Assembly (NCBI RefSeq): GCF_022662195.1
Contig: NZ_JAKMCS010000004.1
Span: 186,001-250,000, forward strand
DNA length: 64,000 nucleotides
Direction of reading: 5' to 3'
Source: Aestuariivivens insulae
GTDB taxonomy: Bacteria; Bacteroidota; Bacteroidia; Flavobacteriales; Flavobacteriaceae
Shown here: piece by piece, positions 45,064 to 53,134 of the stretch
Numbering within the stretch: the first letter of the stretch is position 1
Layout: each line of letters begins with the position of its first letter
Position numbers and translations under genes: made by a program
The notes under the pieces: model-generated
What the model was told of the DNA's origin: nothing
Databases searched by the model: none
What the model saw: the letters and a program-made list of their open reading frames with translations, nothing else

Positions 45064-45279
45064 ATGGAAAATATAATAGAGGAAAGTCCAGATTTATTTA
45101 AACAAACTTCAGAATACAAAGAAAATGTTCTAAGCATAAAAGAAAGGATAAAGGCTCAGTATTCTAAATCAATTATAAACGAGAAAAGCTTTCTTAAAAA
45201 ATTGCAAATATTTCTGAAGTCTAAAATAGAGATATATAGAAAAATTAGAGATTTGACTTCTTATAGAAATATGTATTGA
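45064..45279 (+). CDS. Hypothetical small charged protein
   Basis: A 71-residue, helical, lysine- and glutamate-rich protein ('SEYKENVLSIKERIKAQYSK', then 'SFLKKLQIFLKSKIEIYRKI'). It has no signal peptide and no membrane helix. The family is not recognised. Its position between a GG-peptide pair and the C39 remnant makes an immunity or accessory role possible, without direct evidence. The 262 nt after it contain no gene; they end in a hairpin (ACTGCAAA/TTTGCAGT) upstream of the C39 remnant. Confidence 0.45.
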   Translation: MENIIEESPDLFKQTSEYKENVLSIKERIKAQYSKSIINEKSFLKKLQIFLKSKIEIYRKIRDLTSYRNMY

Positions 45280-45488
45280 TCGATTGTTATAATTTAATCA
45301 TAAGAGTTTAGAATTGACTAAAACAAGTCTTTATTAACTAAACATTCCGTATTTATTACGCCTTTAAAAATATTTTGGAACAGTTAAAGTATCGTGTCCT
45401 TACTTTTTCTTCAAAGGACTATAGGTGCTTTAGTTTCAAAATTCTTATCAATATTATATTTAATAATTCTAGTTACTTAAATTTTACC

Positions 45489-45717
45489 ACTGCAAACATT
45501 TTGCAGTAAATCCACTTAATATTGCCGTATAACTTCTATTTATGGCAAAGATCACAATAAAACAACATGATATTTCAGACTGTGGTGCAGCTTGTTTAGC
45601 ATCTATTGCTGCACACCAAAACTTACACATACCAATTGCCCGAATACGACAATATGCAGGCATTGATAAAAAAGGCGCCAATGTTTTAGATCTAATAGAG
45701 GCGACTCAAAAATTGGG
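45489..45717. repeat. 229-bp direct repeat, copy 1 (upstream region and start of C39 gene)
   Basis: Colinear without gaps with 48352-48580. Both begin with the hairpin ACTGCAAA-CAT-TTTGCAGT, contain 'CCACTTAATATTGCCGTATA', the ATG 53 nt in, and the first 58 or so codons of the C39 domain. Many third-position differences show it is older than the 83-bp repeat or has diverged under selection. Similarity ends abruptly at 45717. Confidence 0.9.
45542..45717 (+). pseudogene. N-terminal remnant of a C39 peptidase-ABC transporter gene
   Basis: The first 58 codons match the intact transporter at 48405, including the catalytic-Cys motif 'DCGAACLASIAAH'. The His and Asp of the C39 triad and all membrane and ATPase parts are missing, so it cannot cleave leaders. 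The frame does not stop: it continues through about 37 unrelated codons into the signal-peptide protein at 45830, giving a possible 509-residue fusion. The mostly synonymous differences from the intact copy suggest that this piece was under selection for some time, or derives from a related locus. Confidence 0.8.
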
Positions 45718-45829
45718 GCTGTTATCCATCACTTTTGGAAATAGTTTTAACAGTGATGATGATATTCATCATTTAAAATCTAATGGTGAGGCTTATTTTT
45801 TAAGGCCTCGCCATAATTTATTAAAAAGC

Positions 45830-47071
45830 ATGATTATAAAATATATACTCGTTTTAATAATTTGTGTTGTTTCTATTAAGGTCAAAGCTCAGCCTAAGAA
45901 TGAAGATTTGACACTGTCAAAACATGTGTATTCTTTTTTATTGATAGATGGAATTGACATGATGACAATGAAACAGGCTAATGAAAATTACTTGTCGGTA
46001 AATAGAATTTTAAATAGACTAATAGATAATAAAGAATCAAAAATAGACGAACTTTTTAAAGTTAGTATTTCGTTCTTAGGACTTATAATTACTCATGAAG
46101 AAGGGCACAGATCAGTATTAACAAATTTAGAAATTGGATCCATAAATCAACCTTTTTCTTTTTTCAAAGGGGTAGCCTATGTAAAAGGGGTTACAGATGA
46201 GACTTTGATTAATTTAAGACAAAATCGTTTTCAAGATTATATTCGGTTACATACGGGAGGTTTAGAAGCAGATTACAGTATTACTAATAAAACAGAAAGT
46301 TTAATTGCTCTTGAAGTAGAAGAGTATGATAATCTTAAAATAGATTATATTGTTCATAAATTGTCACATATAGGTTATTTTTTAACGGCTCTTATTCCAA
46401 AGCTGTCCCCTAATTTAAAAGAAGAAGATAATGAATTTGAAAGGGATATTGTAGGTCATGACATTTTTGGAGCGATAAGACATCTACATAGACCAGAAAT
46501 GAAATTTTATAGGTATACCAATTATGATGATTTAACAAAAGAGGAAAGAAAATTTGTAAACAAAGTATCCTTTTTATCATTATTAAATTTAGCTAATCCA
46601 ATGGTCTTTGGTAAAAATAATTTTGAAATTAATAAATCATTAAAAATAAACGCTGGATTAGGGTATACACTTGCTCCTTTTGGAGGTTTTATAGATGAAA
46701 ATTTGTGGCTTATCTATAAAGATAAAATTAAAATTCACTCTTATATAAGACAATTCCATAATAAAGACAATTGGTTTTTAGGCGGAGGATTAAATGTATT
46801 GAACTATTCTTTTTATCGAGAGAAACTTTTATTAAACTTTGGAATGCATTTTTGGTCCCAACCAATAGAGTTGTCGTTTATAGAGAAGAATGGAAATTTT
46901 GGTTACGGAGGAAATATTAATTTGGGTTATAAGATATACAATACTTTAAACAATAAACAGAGTATTTATTTAAATACAGGATTAAGTTATAAAGAAGCTG
47001 GGTTTATTCCTGAATATGCAAGTTTAGACAAAAATGCAAAGTTTAATTTTGGTTTTTTGTTATTGTGGTAA
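45830..47071 (+). CDS. Secreted HEEGH-motif (zincin-like) protein with C-terminal beta-rich domain
   Basis: A 413-residue protein. The signal peptide is 'MIIKYILVLIICVVSIKVKA' (cleavage before Gln21). A hydrophobic helix leads into 'LIITHEEGHRSVL' with His89-Glu90-x-x-His93, the zinc metallopeptidase motif. 'LHTGGLEADY' (Glu146 a possible third ligand) and 'DIVGHDIFG' follow. From about residue 270 the sequence alternates in a beta-barrel manner and ends 'FNFGFLLLW', with a terminal aromatic residue as in outer-membrane proteins. I do not recognise the family. The same frame is open upstream into the C39 remnant, so a 509-residue fusion from 45542 is possible, but the signal peptide favours this start. 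It is unique cargo between the two repeat copies. Confidence 0.68.
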   Translation: MIIKYILVLIICVVSIKVKAQPKNEDLTLSKHVYSFLLIDGIDMMTMKQANENYLSVNRILNRLIDNKESKIDELFKVSISFLGLIITHEEGHRSVLTNLEIGSINQPFSFFKGVAYVKGVTDETLINLRQNRFQDYIRLHTGGLEADYSITNKTESLIALEVEEYDNLKIDYIVHKLSHIGYFLTALIPKLSPNLKEEDNEFERDIVGHDIFGAIRHLHRPEMKFYRYTNYDDLTKEERKFVNKVSFLSLLNLANPMVFGKNNFEINKSLKINAGLGYTLAPFGGFIDENLWLIYKDKIKIHSYIRQFHNKDNWFLGGGLNVLNYSFYREKLLLNFGMHFWSQPIELSFIEKNGNFGYGGNINLGYKIYNTLNNKQSIYLNTGLSYKEAGFIPEYASLDKNAKFNFGFLLLW

Positions 47072-47128
47072 AAAGACTTTTGTAATTATAGCAATGAGAT
47101 AGATGCCTAAAGGTTTAGTTTTTATGCT

Positions 47129-47211
47129 TTACTGCAAGGTTTGTGCAGTGGGCGCATTTATATTAGCTAAATCAAGACAAGATACTGGACGCAGTAAGGT
47201 TAGACGTAACC
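47129..47211. repeat. 83-bp direct repeat, copy 2 (orphan HTH 3' end)
   Basis: Identical to 44347-44429. Here it carries the last 14 codons of the HTH gene without the rest of it. After it, 126 nt without a gene lead to the third GG peptide; 'AATTAAAATTTAAAAACATG' before that start resembles the sequence before peptide 1. Confidence 0.93.
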
Positions 47212-47337
47212 GTTTTGGTTTTGATGTGAGTGTTGTTGTAATGTTTACGTTATTGCATTAAGGCGCCGCCTAAGTGATCTGTTTTAGAAAACCGTAAATA
47301 CTACAAGGCAAATGTTTAACAATTAAAATTTAAAAAC

Positions 47338-47499
47338 ATGAAAAATTTAGAAAGTTATGGGGTTCTGGAAATGAAACCCAAAGAGATGAATGAAGTTAGC
47401 GGGGGAGTTTTAGGCTTGCTTGCAGTTGCCGCTATAGCATTATTAGCTTCAAGTTGTGCGCCTGGTTGTGCAGCAGCAAAAGCTGTTTATGAAAGATAG
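47338..47499 (+). CDS. Double-glycine leader peptide 3 (bacteriocin-like)
   Basis: A 53-residue product. The leader 'MKNLESYGVLEMKPKEMNEV' ends in Gly22-Gly23 and is clearly related to that of peptide 1. The 30-residue core is different: 'VLGLLAVAAIALLASS' followed by 'CAPGCAAAKAVYER', with two Cys three residues apart that could form a disulfide or be modified. The conserved leader with a replaced core is the pattern expected when one transporter serves several peptides. Confidence 0.8.
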   Translation: MKNLESYGVLEMKPKEMNEVSGGVLGLLAVAAIALLASSCAPGCAAAKAVYER

Positions 47500-47566
47500 T
47501 TTGTGTGGAAGTTAATATAAAACAACGGCAAATGACATGATTATTTGTCGTTGTCTTTATTTTATT

Positions 47567-48160
47567 ATGTGTTTAAAGCATATTAGAAATAGTATATTAG
47601 TGTTTGTTTTTAGGCTTTTGGATTTATATACAACACATATTGCAACACCATTTAATTTTAAAAATCAAGAGCAAAATTTTTTGGTAAAGGACTTTAGGTT
47701 AAGTAAAACTGCATTTTTCGTTGAGGAGACAATATTTGCTTTTTTCCTGATAGGAATATATTTGGTATCGACTAAAAAAAGTAGAGTTTTCAAGATCAAA
47801 TCTGATACTTTTTTAGATTATTTGAAAACGTTTTTTTTTAACAAAATAGAGAAGAATAACGTTTTCAAATATTTTTGTTCTTTTTCATTAAAAAGAACAT
47901 TTTATTTGTATGGAACAATAATTCCAAAATTATATATAACTATAAGTATGATTTTGTCATTAAACAATTACTGGGTATACTTTTTTGTTAAAGGTATTGA
48001 GCCAGCTAAATCTTCTTATAGATATTTTGATAGGATTTATGTGGTTGATTTTATGATTTTCTATTTACCAATTGTTTTGTTTTTTGTTTTTATATATCAA
48101 AAATTAAAAAAAGAATATAGAAGAAATAATATGATCCTAAATAAAAGTTATAGCCTATAG
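47567..48160 (+). CDS. Multi-pass membrane protein (possible immunity protein)
   Basis: A 197-residue protein (ATG 47567; an ATG ten codons upstream is possible) with about four or five hydrophobic helices and basic loops. 'FRLLDLYTTHIATP' near the N-terminus and 'QNFLVKDFRLSKTAFFVEE' are reminiscent of the small DUF5658-type membrane proteins, but the match is weak. It directly follows peptide 3, the common place for an immunity protein. Codon use is extremely AT-rich, like other genes of this cargo segment. No function is assigned. Confidence 0.55.
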   Translation: MCLKHIRNSILVFVFRLLDLYTTHIATPFNFKNQEQNFLVKDFRLSKTAFFVEETIFAFFLIGIYLVSTKKSRVFKIKSDTFLDYLKTFFFNKIEKNNVFKYFCSFSLKRTFYLYGTIIPKLYITISMILSLNNYWVYFFVKGIEPAKSSYRYFDRIYVVDFMIFYLPIVLFFVFIYQKLKKEYRRNNMILNKSYSL

Positions 48161-48198
48161 TAATACATTATTAGATGCGGTTTTAAAAAAGTCTCACC

Positions 48199-48342
48199 AT
48201 GACAATCAACTTTAAAGTTAAACAAGAAGAGGATTTTAAACACCTAACAGGGATAAGTATAACTCCTATCAAAGATGAATTACTACAGTTGTTAATAAAT
48301 AGAAATTTTAACTTTAATGATATAGAAAAAATTAAGATCTAA
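48199..48342 (+). CDS. Small hypothetical protein before the transporter
   Basis: A 47-residue open frame with ATG start: 'MTINFKVKQEEDFKHLTGIS', then 'ITPIKDELLQLLINRNFNF'. It is soluble, with no GG leader and no helix long enough for a membrane. It ends 10 nt before the hairpin that opens the second 229-bp repeat. The family is not recognised; it could be a peptide-modifying accessory, an immunity factor or a chance ORF. Confidence 0.4.
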   Translation: MTINFKVKQEEDFKHLTGISITPIKDELLQLLINRNFNFNDIEKIKI

Positions 48343-48351
48343 ATATCTTTT

Positions 48352-48580
48352 ACTGCAAACATTTTGCAGTAAACCCACTTAATATTGCCGTATAACTTCT
48401 GTTTATGGCAAAGATTACAATAAAACAACATGATGTTACAGATTGTGGCGCGGCTTGTTTAGCATCCATTGCTGCACACCATAACTTACACATACCTATT
48501 GCTCGAATACGACAATATGCAGGCACCGATAAAAAAGGCACCAACGTTTTAGGTCTAATAGAGGCGGCTCAAAAATTGGG
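48352..48580. repeat. 229-bp direct repeat, copy 2 (start of intact C39 gene)
   Basis: The partner of 45489-45717, with the same hairpin, spacer and ATG position. It continues into the full transporter gene. Copies are 2863 bp apart, slightly more than the spacing of the 83-bp repeats, so the cargo of the two segments differs by 81 bp in length. Confidence 0.9.
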
Positions 48581-50570
48581 TTTTGAAGCTAAAGGGGTTC
48601 GAGGTGAGTTTAATAGTTTGTTTAAAATACCTAAACCAGCAATAGCGCATATTATAGTAAAAGAACAATTGCACCATTATGTGGTGATTTATGAGGTTAG
48701 CAAAACCCATATAGCCATTATGGACCCTGGAAATGGGAAATTGCATAAAAGAACACATGAAGAATTCACCAAAGAATGGACAGGGGTTTTAGTGCTATTA
48801 ATGCCAGAGGATAATTTTACCGTTGGCAATGAAAAAGTATCCATTTACAAACGGTTTTGGTTTTTATTAAAACCCCACAAATTTGTTTTAATACAAGCTT
48901 TGGTTGGTGCCGTAGTTTATACCTTATTAGGCTTTTCAACCTCTATATATATACAAAAGCTAACAGATTTTGTGTTGGTTGGTGGTAATACAAGATTACT
49001 CAATTTATTAGGGGTCATTATGATTGCCTTACTTCTATTACAGGTGACAATAGGAGCTTTTAAAGATATTTTTCTAATAAAAACAGGACAACAAATTGAT
49101 GCGCGTTTAATTTTAGGGTATTATAAACACTTGTTAAAATTGCCACAACAATTTTTTGATACCAGGCGGGTTGGAGAAATTATTTCCCGTATAAATGATG
49201 CCGTTAAAATACGCACCTTCATCAATGGGGTGTCGTTAAGTTTAACCGTAAACTTTTTAATCCTTTTATTTTCATTTGGATTAATGTTTTTCTACTATTG
49301 GAAACTGGCACTAATAATGTTATTGGTTATTCCGCTTTATACTCTTATCTATTTTATAATCAATAAACTTAATAAGAAAACAGAGCGCACTATTATGGAA
49401 CGTAGTGCTGATCTAGAAAGCCAATTAGTAGAATCGTTAAACTCGGTTGGCACTATAAAACGTTTTGGATTAGAAAGTTTTGCAAATATTAAGACAGAGA
49501 CTAGATTTATAAACTTGTTGAAAATAGGTTATAAGTCAGCTTTAAACTCAATTTTTTCAAGCACTAGTTCTAATTTTATAGCTCAATTATTTACTGTTGT
49601 TTTATTGTGGAGCGGTTCATGTTTTGTTATAAAGCGGGAGATTACTGTAGGGGAACTCATGTCTTTCTATGCCATTATAGGCTATTTTACAGGGCCTGTT
49701 GCAAGTTTAATTGGAGCCAATAAGCAAATACAAAATGCACTTATCGCAGCAGACAGGTTGTTTGAGATCATGGATTTGGAAGTTGAGGAATCAGAAAATA
49801 AAATCATGTTGTCAAAAGAAAAGATAGGAGATATTTGCTTTAAAAATGTGAAGTTTAGATATGGTACACGTGTAGAGGTTTTCAAAGATTTTAACTTAAC
49901 TATTCCTAAGGGAAAAATAACAGCAATTGTTGGAGAAAGTGGCTCTGGAAAATCAACACTAATGTCTTTACTTCAAAATATTTATCCCATACAAAATGGC
50001 CAAATTAGCATTGGGGATTTAGATTTAAAACATCTAGATCAGGAAAGCTTAAGGGAATGGGTTAGTGTTATACCTCAAAAAATAGATCTTTTTGCAGGAA
50101 ACGTTGTCGAAAATATAGCTGTAGGTGATTTTGCTCCCCAAATGGAACACATTATACACATATGTAAATCTATTGGTATCCTGGAATTTATAGAAAACTT
50201 GCCAAATGGCTTTGGCACTTACTTAGGAGAAAATGGAACATCCCTTTCTGGAGGGCAAAAACAGCGAATTGCCATTGCTAGGGCACTCTACAAAAATCCA
50301 GAAATATTAGTATTAGACGAGGCTACTTCTTCCTTAGACAGTAAATCTGAAAACTATATTCAAAAGACCATAAGTAGCTTGAGGGAGCAAGGAAAAACAA
50401 TTATCGTTATTGCCCATAGGTTAAGTACTGTTGTCAATGCCGATAAAATTGTGGTATTAGACAAAGGTATAGTCTTGGAACAAGGTTCCCATAAGGAACT
50501 ATATCATAAAAAAGAGCATTATTTTAATTTATGGCAGCAGCAAATGCCTTTGGTTAATAATGTGCCTTAA
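48405..50570 (+). CDS. C39 peptidase domain-containing ABC transporter
   Basis: A 721-residue PCAT-type exporter that cuts GG leaders and exports the core peptide. C39 domain residues 1-135 carry catalytic Cys14 ('DCGAACL'), His91 ('HYVVIYEV') and Asp107 ('IMDPGNGK'). Six membrane helices lie between about 150 and 440. The ATPase has Walker A 'GESGSGKST', signature 'LSGGQKQRIAIARALY', Walker B 'ILVLDEATSSLD' and switch 'IAHRLST'. Complete and in family length. With the HlyD protein at 42865 it forms an export machine; a TolC-like channel is not in the window. The end overlaps the convergent HU/SPOR gene by 4 nt. Confidence 0.95.
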   Translation: MAKITIKQHDVTDCGAACLASIAAHHNLHIPIARIRQYAGTDKKGTNVLGLIEAAQKLGFEAKGVRGEFNSLFKIPKPAIAHIIVKEQLHHYVVIYEVSKTHIAIMDPGNGKLHKRTHEEFTKEWTGVLVLLMPEDNFTVGNEKVSIYKRFWFLLKPHKFVLIQALVGAVVYTLLGFSTSIYIQKLTDFVLVGGNTRLLNLLGVIMIALLLLQVTIGAFKDIFLIKTGQQIDARLILGYYKHLLKLPQQFFDTRRVGEIISRINDAVKIRTFINGVSLSLTVNFLILLFSFGLMFFYYWKLALIMLLVIPLYTLIYFIINKLNKKTERTIMERSADLESQLVESLNSVGTIKRFGLESFANIKTETRFINLLKIGYKSALNSIFSSTSSNFIAQLFTVVLLWSGSCFVIKREITVGELMSFYAIIGYFTGPVASLIGANKQIQNALIAADRLFEIMDLEVEESENKIMLSKEKIGDICFKNVKFRYGTRVEVFKDFNLTIPKGKITAIVGESGSGKSTLMSLLQNIYPIQNGQISIGDLDLKHLDQESLREWVSVIPQKIDLFAGNVVENIAVGDFAPQMEHIIHICKSIGILEFIENLPNGFGTYLGENGTSLSGGQKQRIAIARALYKNPEILVLDEATSSLDSKSENYIQKTISSLREQGKTIIVIAHRLSTVVNADKIVVLDKGIVLEQGSHKELYHKKEHYFNLWQQQMPLVNNVP

Positions 50571-51907
50571 TTTTCAACCTTTACAATAAATGGTTTGTCA
50601 TGAAATGGACTTTCAGCTTTCAGCTTTAAGGCTTTAGAAGCCATTTTTAAATCATTAAAAGTTTCATTATAAACAAAATAGTAGTCGCTTTGCGCATCAA
50701 AGAAAAACCGGATGCTAGGGTAACCTTTAGATTTTAGGGTTTTTATGAACGCATCCCTTTGCGCTGCATCTTTAAAAGCATCTAAAACTAAATAAAAGCC
50801 GTTATTAATACCGTTAATGTCTTTTACAATAGGAATGATATTTGGGCTTTTTCTAAAGTCAAAATCATCTGCAGGAGTAGTCTCTGTATTTAGTTCAGAA
50901 TTTAATGCAATTTCTTCTAACTTTTCAAGATCTTGCTCATTTAAGGCATTAGTATTGTCGTGTGATACGCGTTCACTAATGTCTCGGTCTACTTTTATCC
51001 AAGCGTCTTTATTATGGGCTTTTCGAATATCTCTAACCGCTTGAAGTGCATCTGAGCCTTTTTCGTAACTGGCATAAATAACTTCATGAAGGCCATATTT
51101 ATTCACTCCAGCATACCTTGCGGGATACCCTAGGGCCTTAAGCTGATCAATCATTTTTATAGAGTTTTCCTCTACTCTAAATGCACCAGCAACAATATGG
51201 TAATTGCCCGTTTGTTTAATAGCATTAAGGGTAATGGCCGGAAGCGTATTCAGGCTAAAAGTGGCTTCCTGTATCTTGGTTTCAAGTTGCTGGTTAGCTT
51301 CTTCTTGTGCTAATTGGTTGTGGGTCTCAATTTTATTATAACGGCTTGAAACGCCAAAACCTCCTAAAGTTAAAGCAATTAATGCGACAGCGGCATACCT
51401 TAAGTAAGGTTTGCTCTTACGTTTTTCTGGAGTAACCCCTATAGGAATAACACTTTCTACAGCTTCGGCGGTTTCTTTATAGACTTCCCGAACTACAGCA
51501 GTAGATTCAAACTTTGACAAACCGAAGGCATCGGTTAAATAGTTAAGCTGATAGGTAGGCTCAAACAAAATTTTACCTTCATTGTTAAAAACAATCTCAC
51601 CAATATTTTTAAAGGTAAGTGTTTCGCCTTGTGTTAAGTAAGACTTTAATAGTTTTACGCGCTTAGCTATTTTTTTATTGGCAACCTCAAAGGGTATTTT
51701 TTCTACTTCGGCAATGTAATGTGCCAGTAGGCCATCGTTCTTTTGAATTTGCTCGTTAAAGGATAATACTTTCTTCGGCGGAAAAAACGCATGGGTCGAT
51801 TCGTCTATGGTCGCAGATACACGGCGCGTTAAAAACGCACCAAATCCTGGGATGGTAACACATTCGTATCTGTAAAGTAAGTCGCTAATGTAGGTTTCGA
51901 GTTGCAT
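50567..51907 (-). CDS. HU-CCDC81 and SPOR domain protein
   Basis: A 446-residue protein. Residues 1-130 hold two HU/CCDC81-like domains ('YISDLLYRYECVTIPGFGAFLTRR', then 'GETLTFKNIGEIVFNNEGKI'), which resemble nucleoid HU folds. A membrane helix follows near 172-187 ('YAAVALIALTLGGFGV'). The periplasmic part has a SPOR domain ('YHIVAGAFRVEENSIKMIDQLKALGYPARY') and a second SPOR-like repeat at the C-terminus. SPOR domains bind denuded septal peptidoglycan. The cytoplasmic HU part could contact DNA or protein; this is inference. A TAACTTTG box (minus, 51920-51913) lies upstream. Confidence 0.85.
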   Translation of the reverse strand: MQLETYISDLLYRYECVTIPGFGAFLTRRVSATIDESTHAFFPPKKVLSFNEQIQKNDGLLAHYIAEVEKIPFEVANKKIAKRVKLLKSYLTQGETLTFKNIGEIVFNNEGKILFEPTYQLNYLTDAFGLSKFESTAVVREVYKETAEAVESVIPIGVTPEKRKSKPYLRYAAVALIALTLGGFGVSSRYNKIETHNQLAQEEANQQLETKIQEATFSLNTLPAITLNAIKQTGNYHIVAGAFRVEENSIKMIDQLKALGYPARYAGVNKYGLHEVIYASYEKGSDALQAVRDIRKAHNKDAWIKVDRDISERVSHDNTNALNEQDLEKLEEIALNSELNTETTPADDFDFRKSPNIIPIVKDINGINNGFYLVLDAFKDAAQRDAFIKTLKSKGYPSIRFFFDAQSDYYFVYNETFNDLKMASKALKLKAESPFHDKPFIVKVEN

Positions 51908-52003
51908 GAAAACAAAGTTAAAAAATTATGGATATGAATAAAATTTAGAATGTAGTATTTATTAACAGTTTAAAATATTTCTTTACTTGCAGGTTGTAAC
52001 AAC

Positions 52004-53134
52004 ATGAATTTCAGTATGACAGAAAACAACTTGCTTTACACTTTAGCATTACAGCATGTCTCCAATATAGGGGATATTACCGCTAAACGGCTTATTGCAC
52101 ATTGCGGCTCTGCCGAAGCAGTATTTAAGGAAAACAAACAAAAACTGCTTAAAATATCTGGAGTAGGGCAAACTATGTTGTCGGAATTGTTTAAGACCAA
52201 TCATCTAAAAGAAGCAGAAAAGGAATTAAACTTTATAAAAAACAACAATATAAAGTTCTCTTATTTTGAAGACGAACAGTATCCCACAAAGCTAAAGCAC
52301 TGTATTGATGCTCCTATTTTATTATTTGAAACGGGGAACATAAATTTAGATGCTCGACCTATTATAAGCATTGTGGGCACACGAAAGATAACCACTAATG
52401 GTATAGCATTTTGTAAAAACCTCATAGAAACTTTAAAGCCATACAATCCGGTTATTGTTTCGGGATTCGCCTATGGTACAGATATTACGGCGCATAAAGC
52501 AGCCCTTAAAAATGGATTGCAAACCATTGGCTGTTTAGCGCATGGGTTGAATCAAATTTATCCAAAAGCCCATAAAAAATATGTTGCCGATGTAGAAAAA
52601 AATGGAGGCTTTTACTCCGATTTTTGGAGCTCTGATACTTTTGATAGGAATAATTTTTTGAAGCGCAATCGCATTATAGCTGGATTAAGTGAAGCAACCA
52701 TTGTTATTGAATCTGCCGAAAAAGGGGGCAGCTTGGTCACTGCCGATATAGCCCATTCGTATAATAGGGATGTGTTTGCCGTTCCAGGGCGAATAAACGA
52801 TAGTTTAAGTGCTGGATGTAACAATTTGATTAAATACCAAAAGGCGCACATGCTCACTACCCCAATGGATATACCATATTTGTTAAATTGGAAGTTGGAA
52901 GGTGTTTCTACAGGCTCAACAGCCAAACCTGTAATTCAAAAGCAACTATTTGTTGAGCTCAATACTGAAGAAAAAGTAATTTATAACTACTTAAAGTCTA
53001 ATAACAAACAACAGCTGGACGTTATCGCTTTAGACTGCAATATGCCTATTTTTAAAGTAAGCAGTACCTTATTGAATATGGAATTAAAAGGTGTTATAAG
53101 GCCTTTGCCGGGGAAGTTATTTGAGGTTATTTAG
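52004..53134 (+). CDS. dprA: DNA-processing protein DprA
   Basis: A 376-residue protein that loads RecA on incoming single-stranded DNA during transformation. The N-terminal helix-hairpin-helix part has 'LQHVSNIGDITAKRLIAHCGS'. The Rossmann-like DprA domain has 'ISIVGTRKITTNGIAFCKNL', 'VSGFAYGTDITAHKAAL' and 'EKGGSLVTADIA'. The C-terminal winged helix lies after residue 310. Start ATG 52004; an ATG four codons later is also possible. Divergent from the SPOR gene. Confidence 0.94.
   Translation: MNFSMTENNLLYTLALQHVSNIGDITAKRLIAHCGSAEAVFKENKQKLLKISGVGQTMLSELFKTNHLKEAEKELNFIKNNNIKFSYFEDEQYPTKLKHCIDAPILLFETGNINLDARPIISIVGTRKITTNGIAFCKNLIETLKPYNPVIVSGFAYGTDITAHKAALKNGLQTIGCLAHGLNQIYPKAHKKYVADVEKNGGFYSDFWSSDTFDRNNFLKRNRIIAGLSEATIVIESAEKGGSLVTADIAHSYNRDVFAVPGRINDSLSAGCNNLIKYQKAHMLTTPMDIPYLLNWKLEGVSTGSTAKPVIQKQLFVELNTEEKVIYNYLKSNNKQQLDVIALDCNMPIFKVSSTLLNMELKGVIRPLPGKLFEVI

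Noticed and set aside
45542-47071. A single 509-residue C39-metalloprotease gene taken at face value
   Set aside because: The first 58 codons are a duplicated fragment lacking the catalytic His and Asp, and a clear signal peptide starts at 45830; annotated as remnant plus gene, with the fusion kept as a finding.
47129-47211. A second HTH regulator gene
   Set aside because: Only the last 14 codons are present as part of the 83-bp repeat; no start or HTH region exists.
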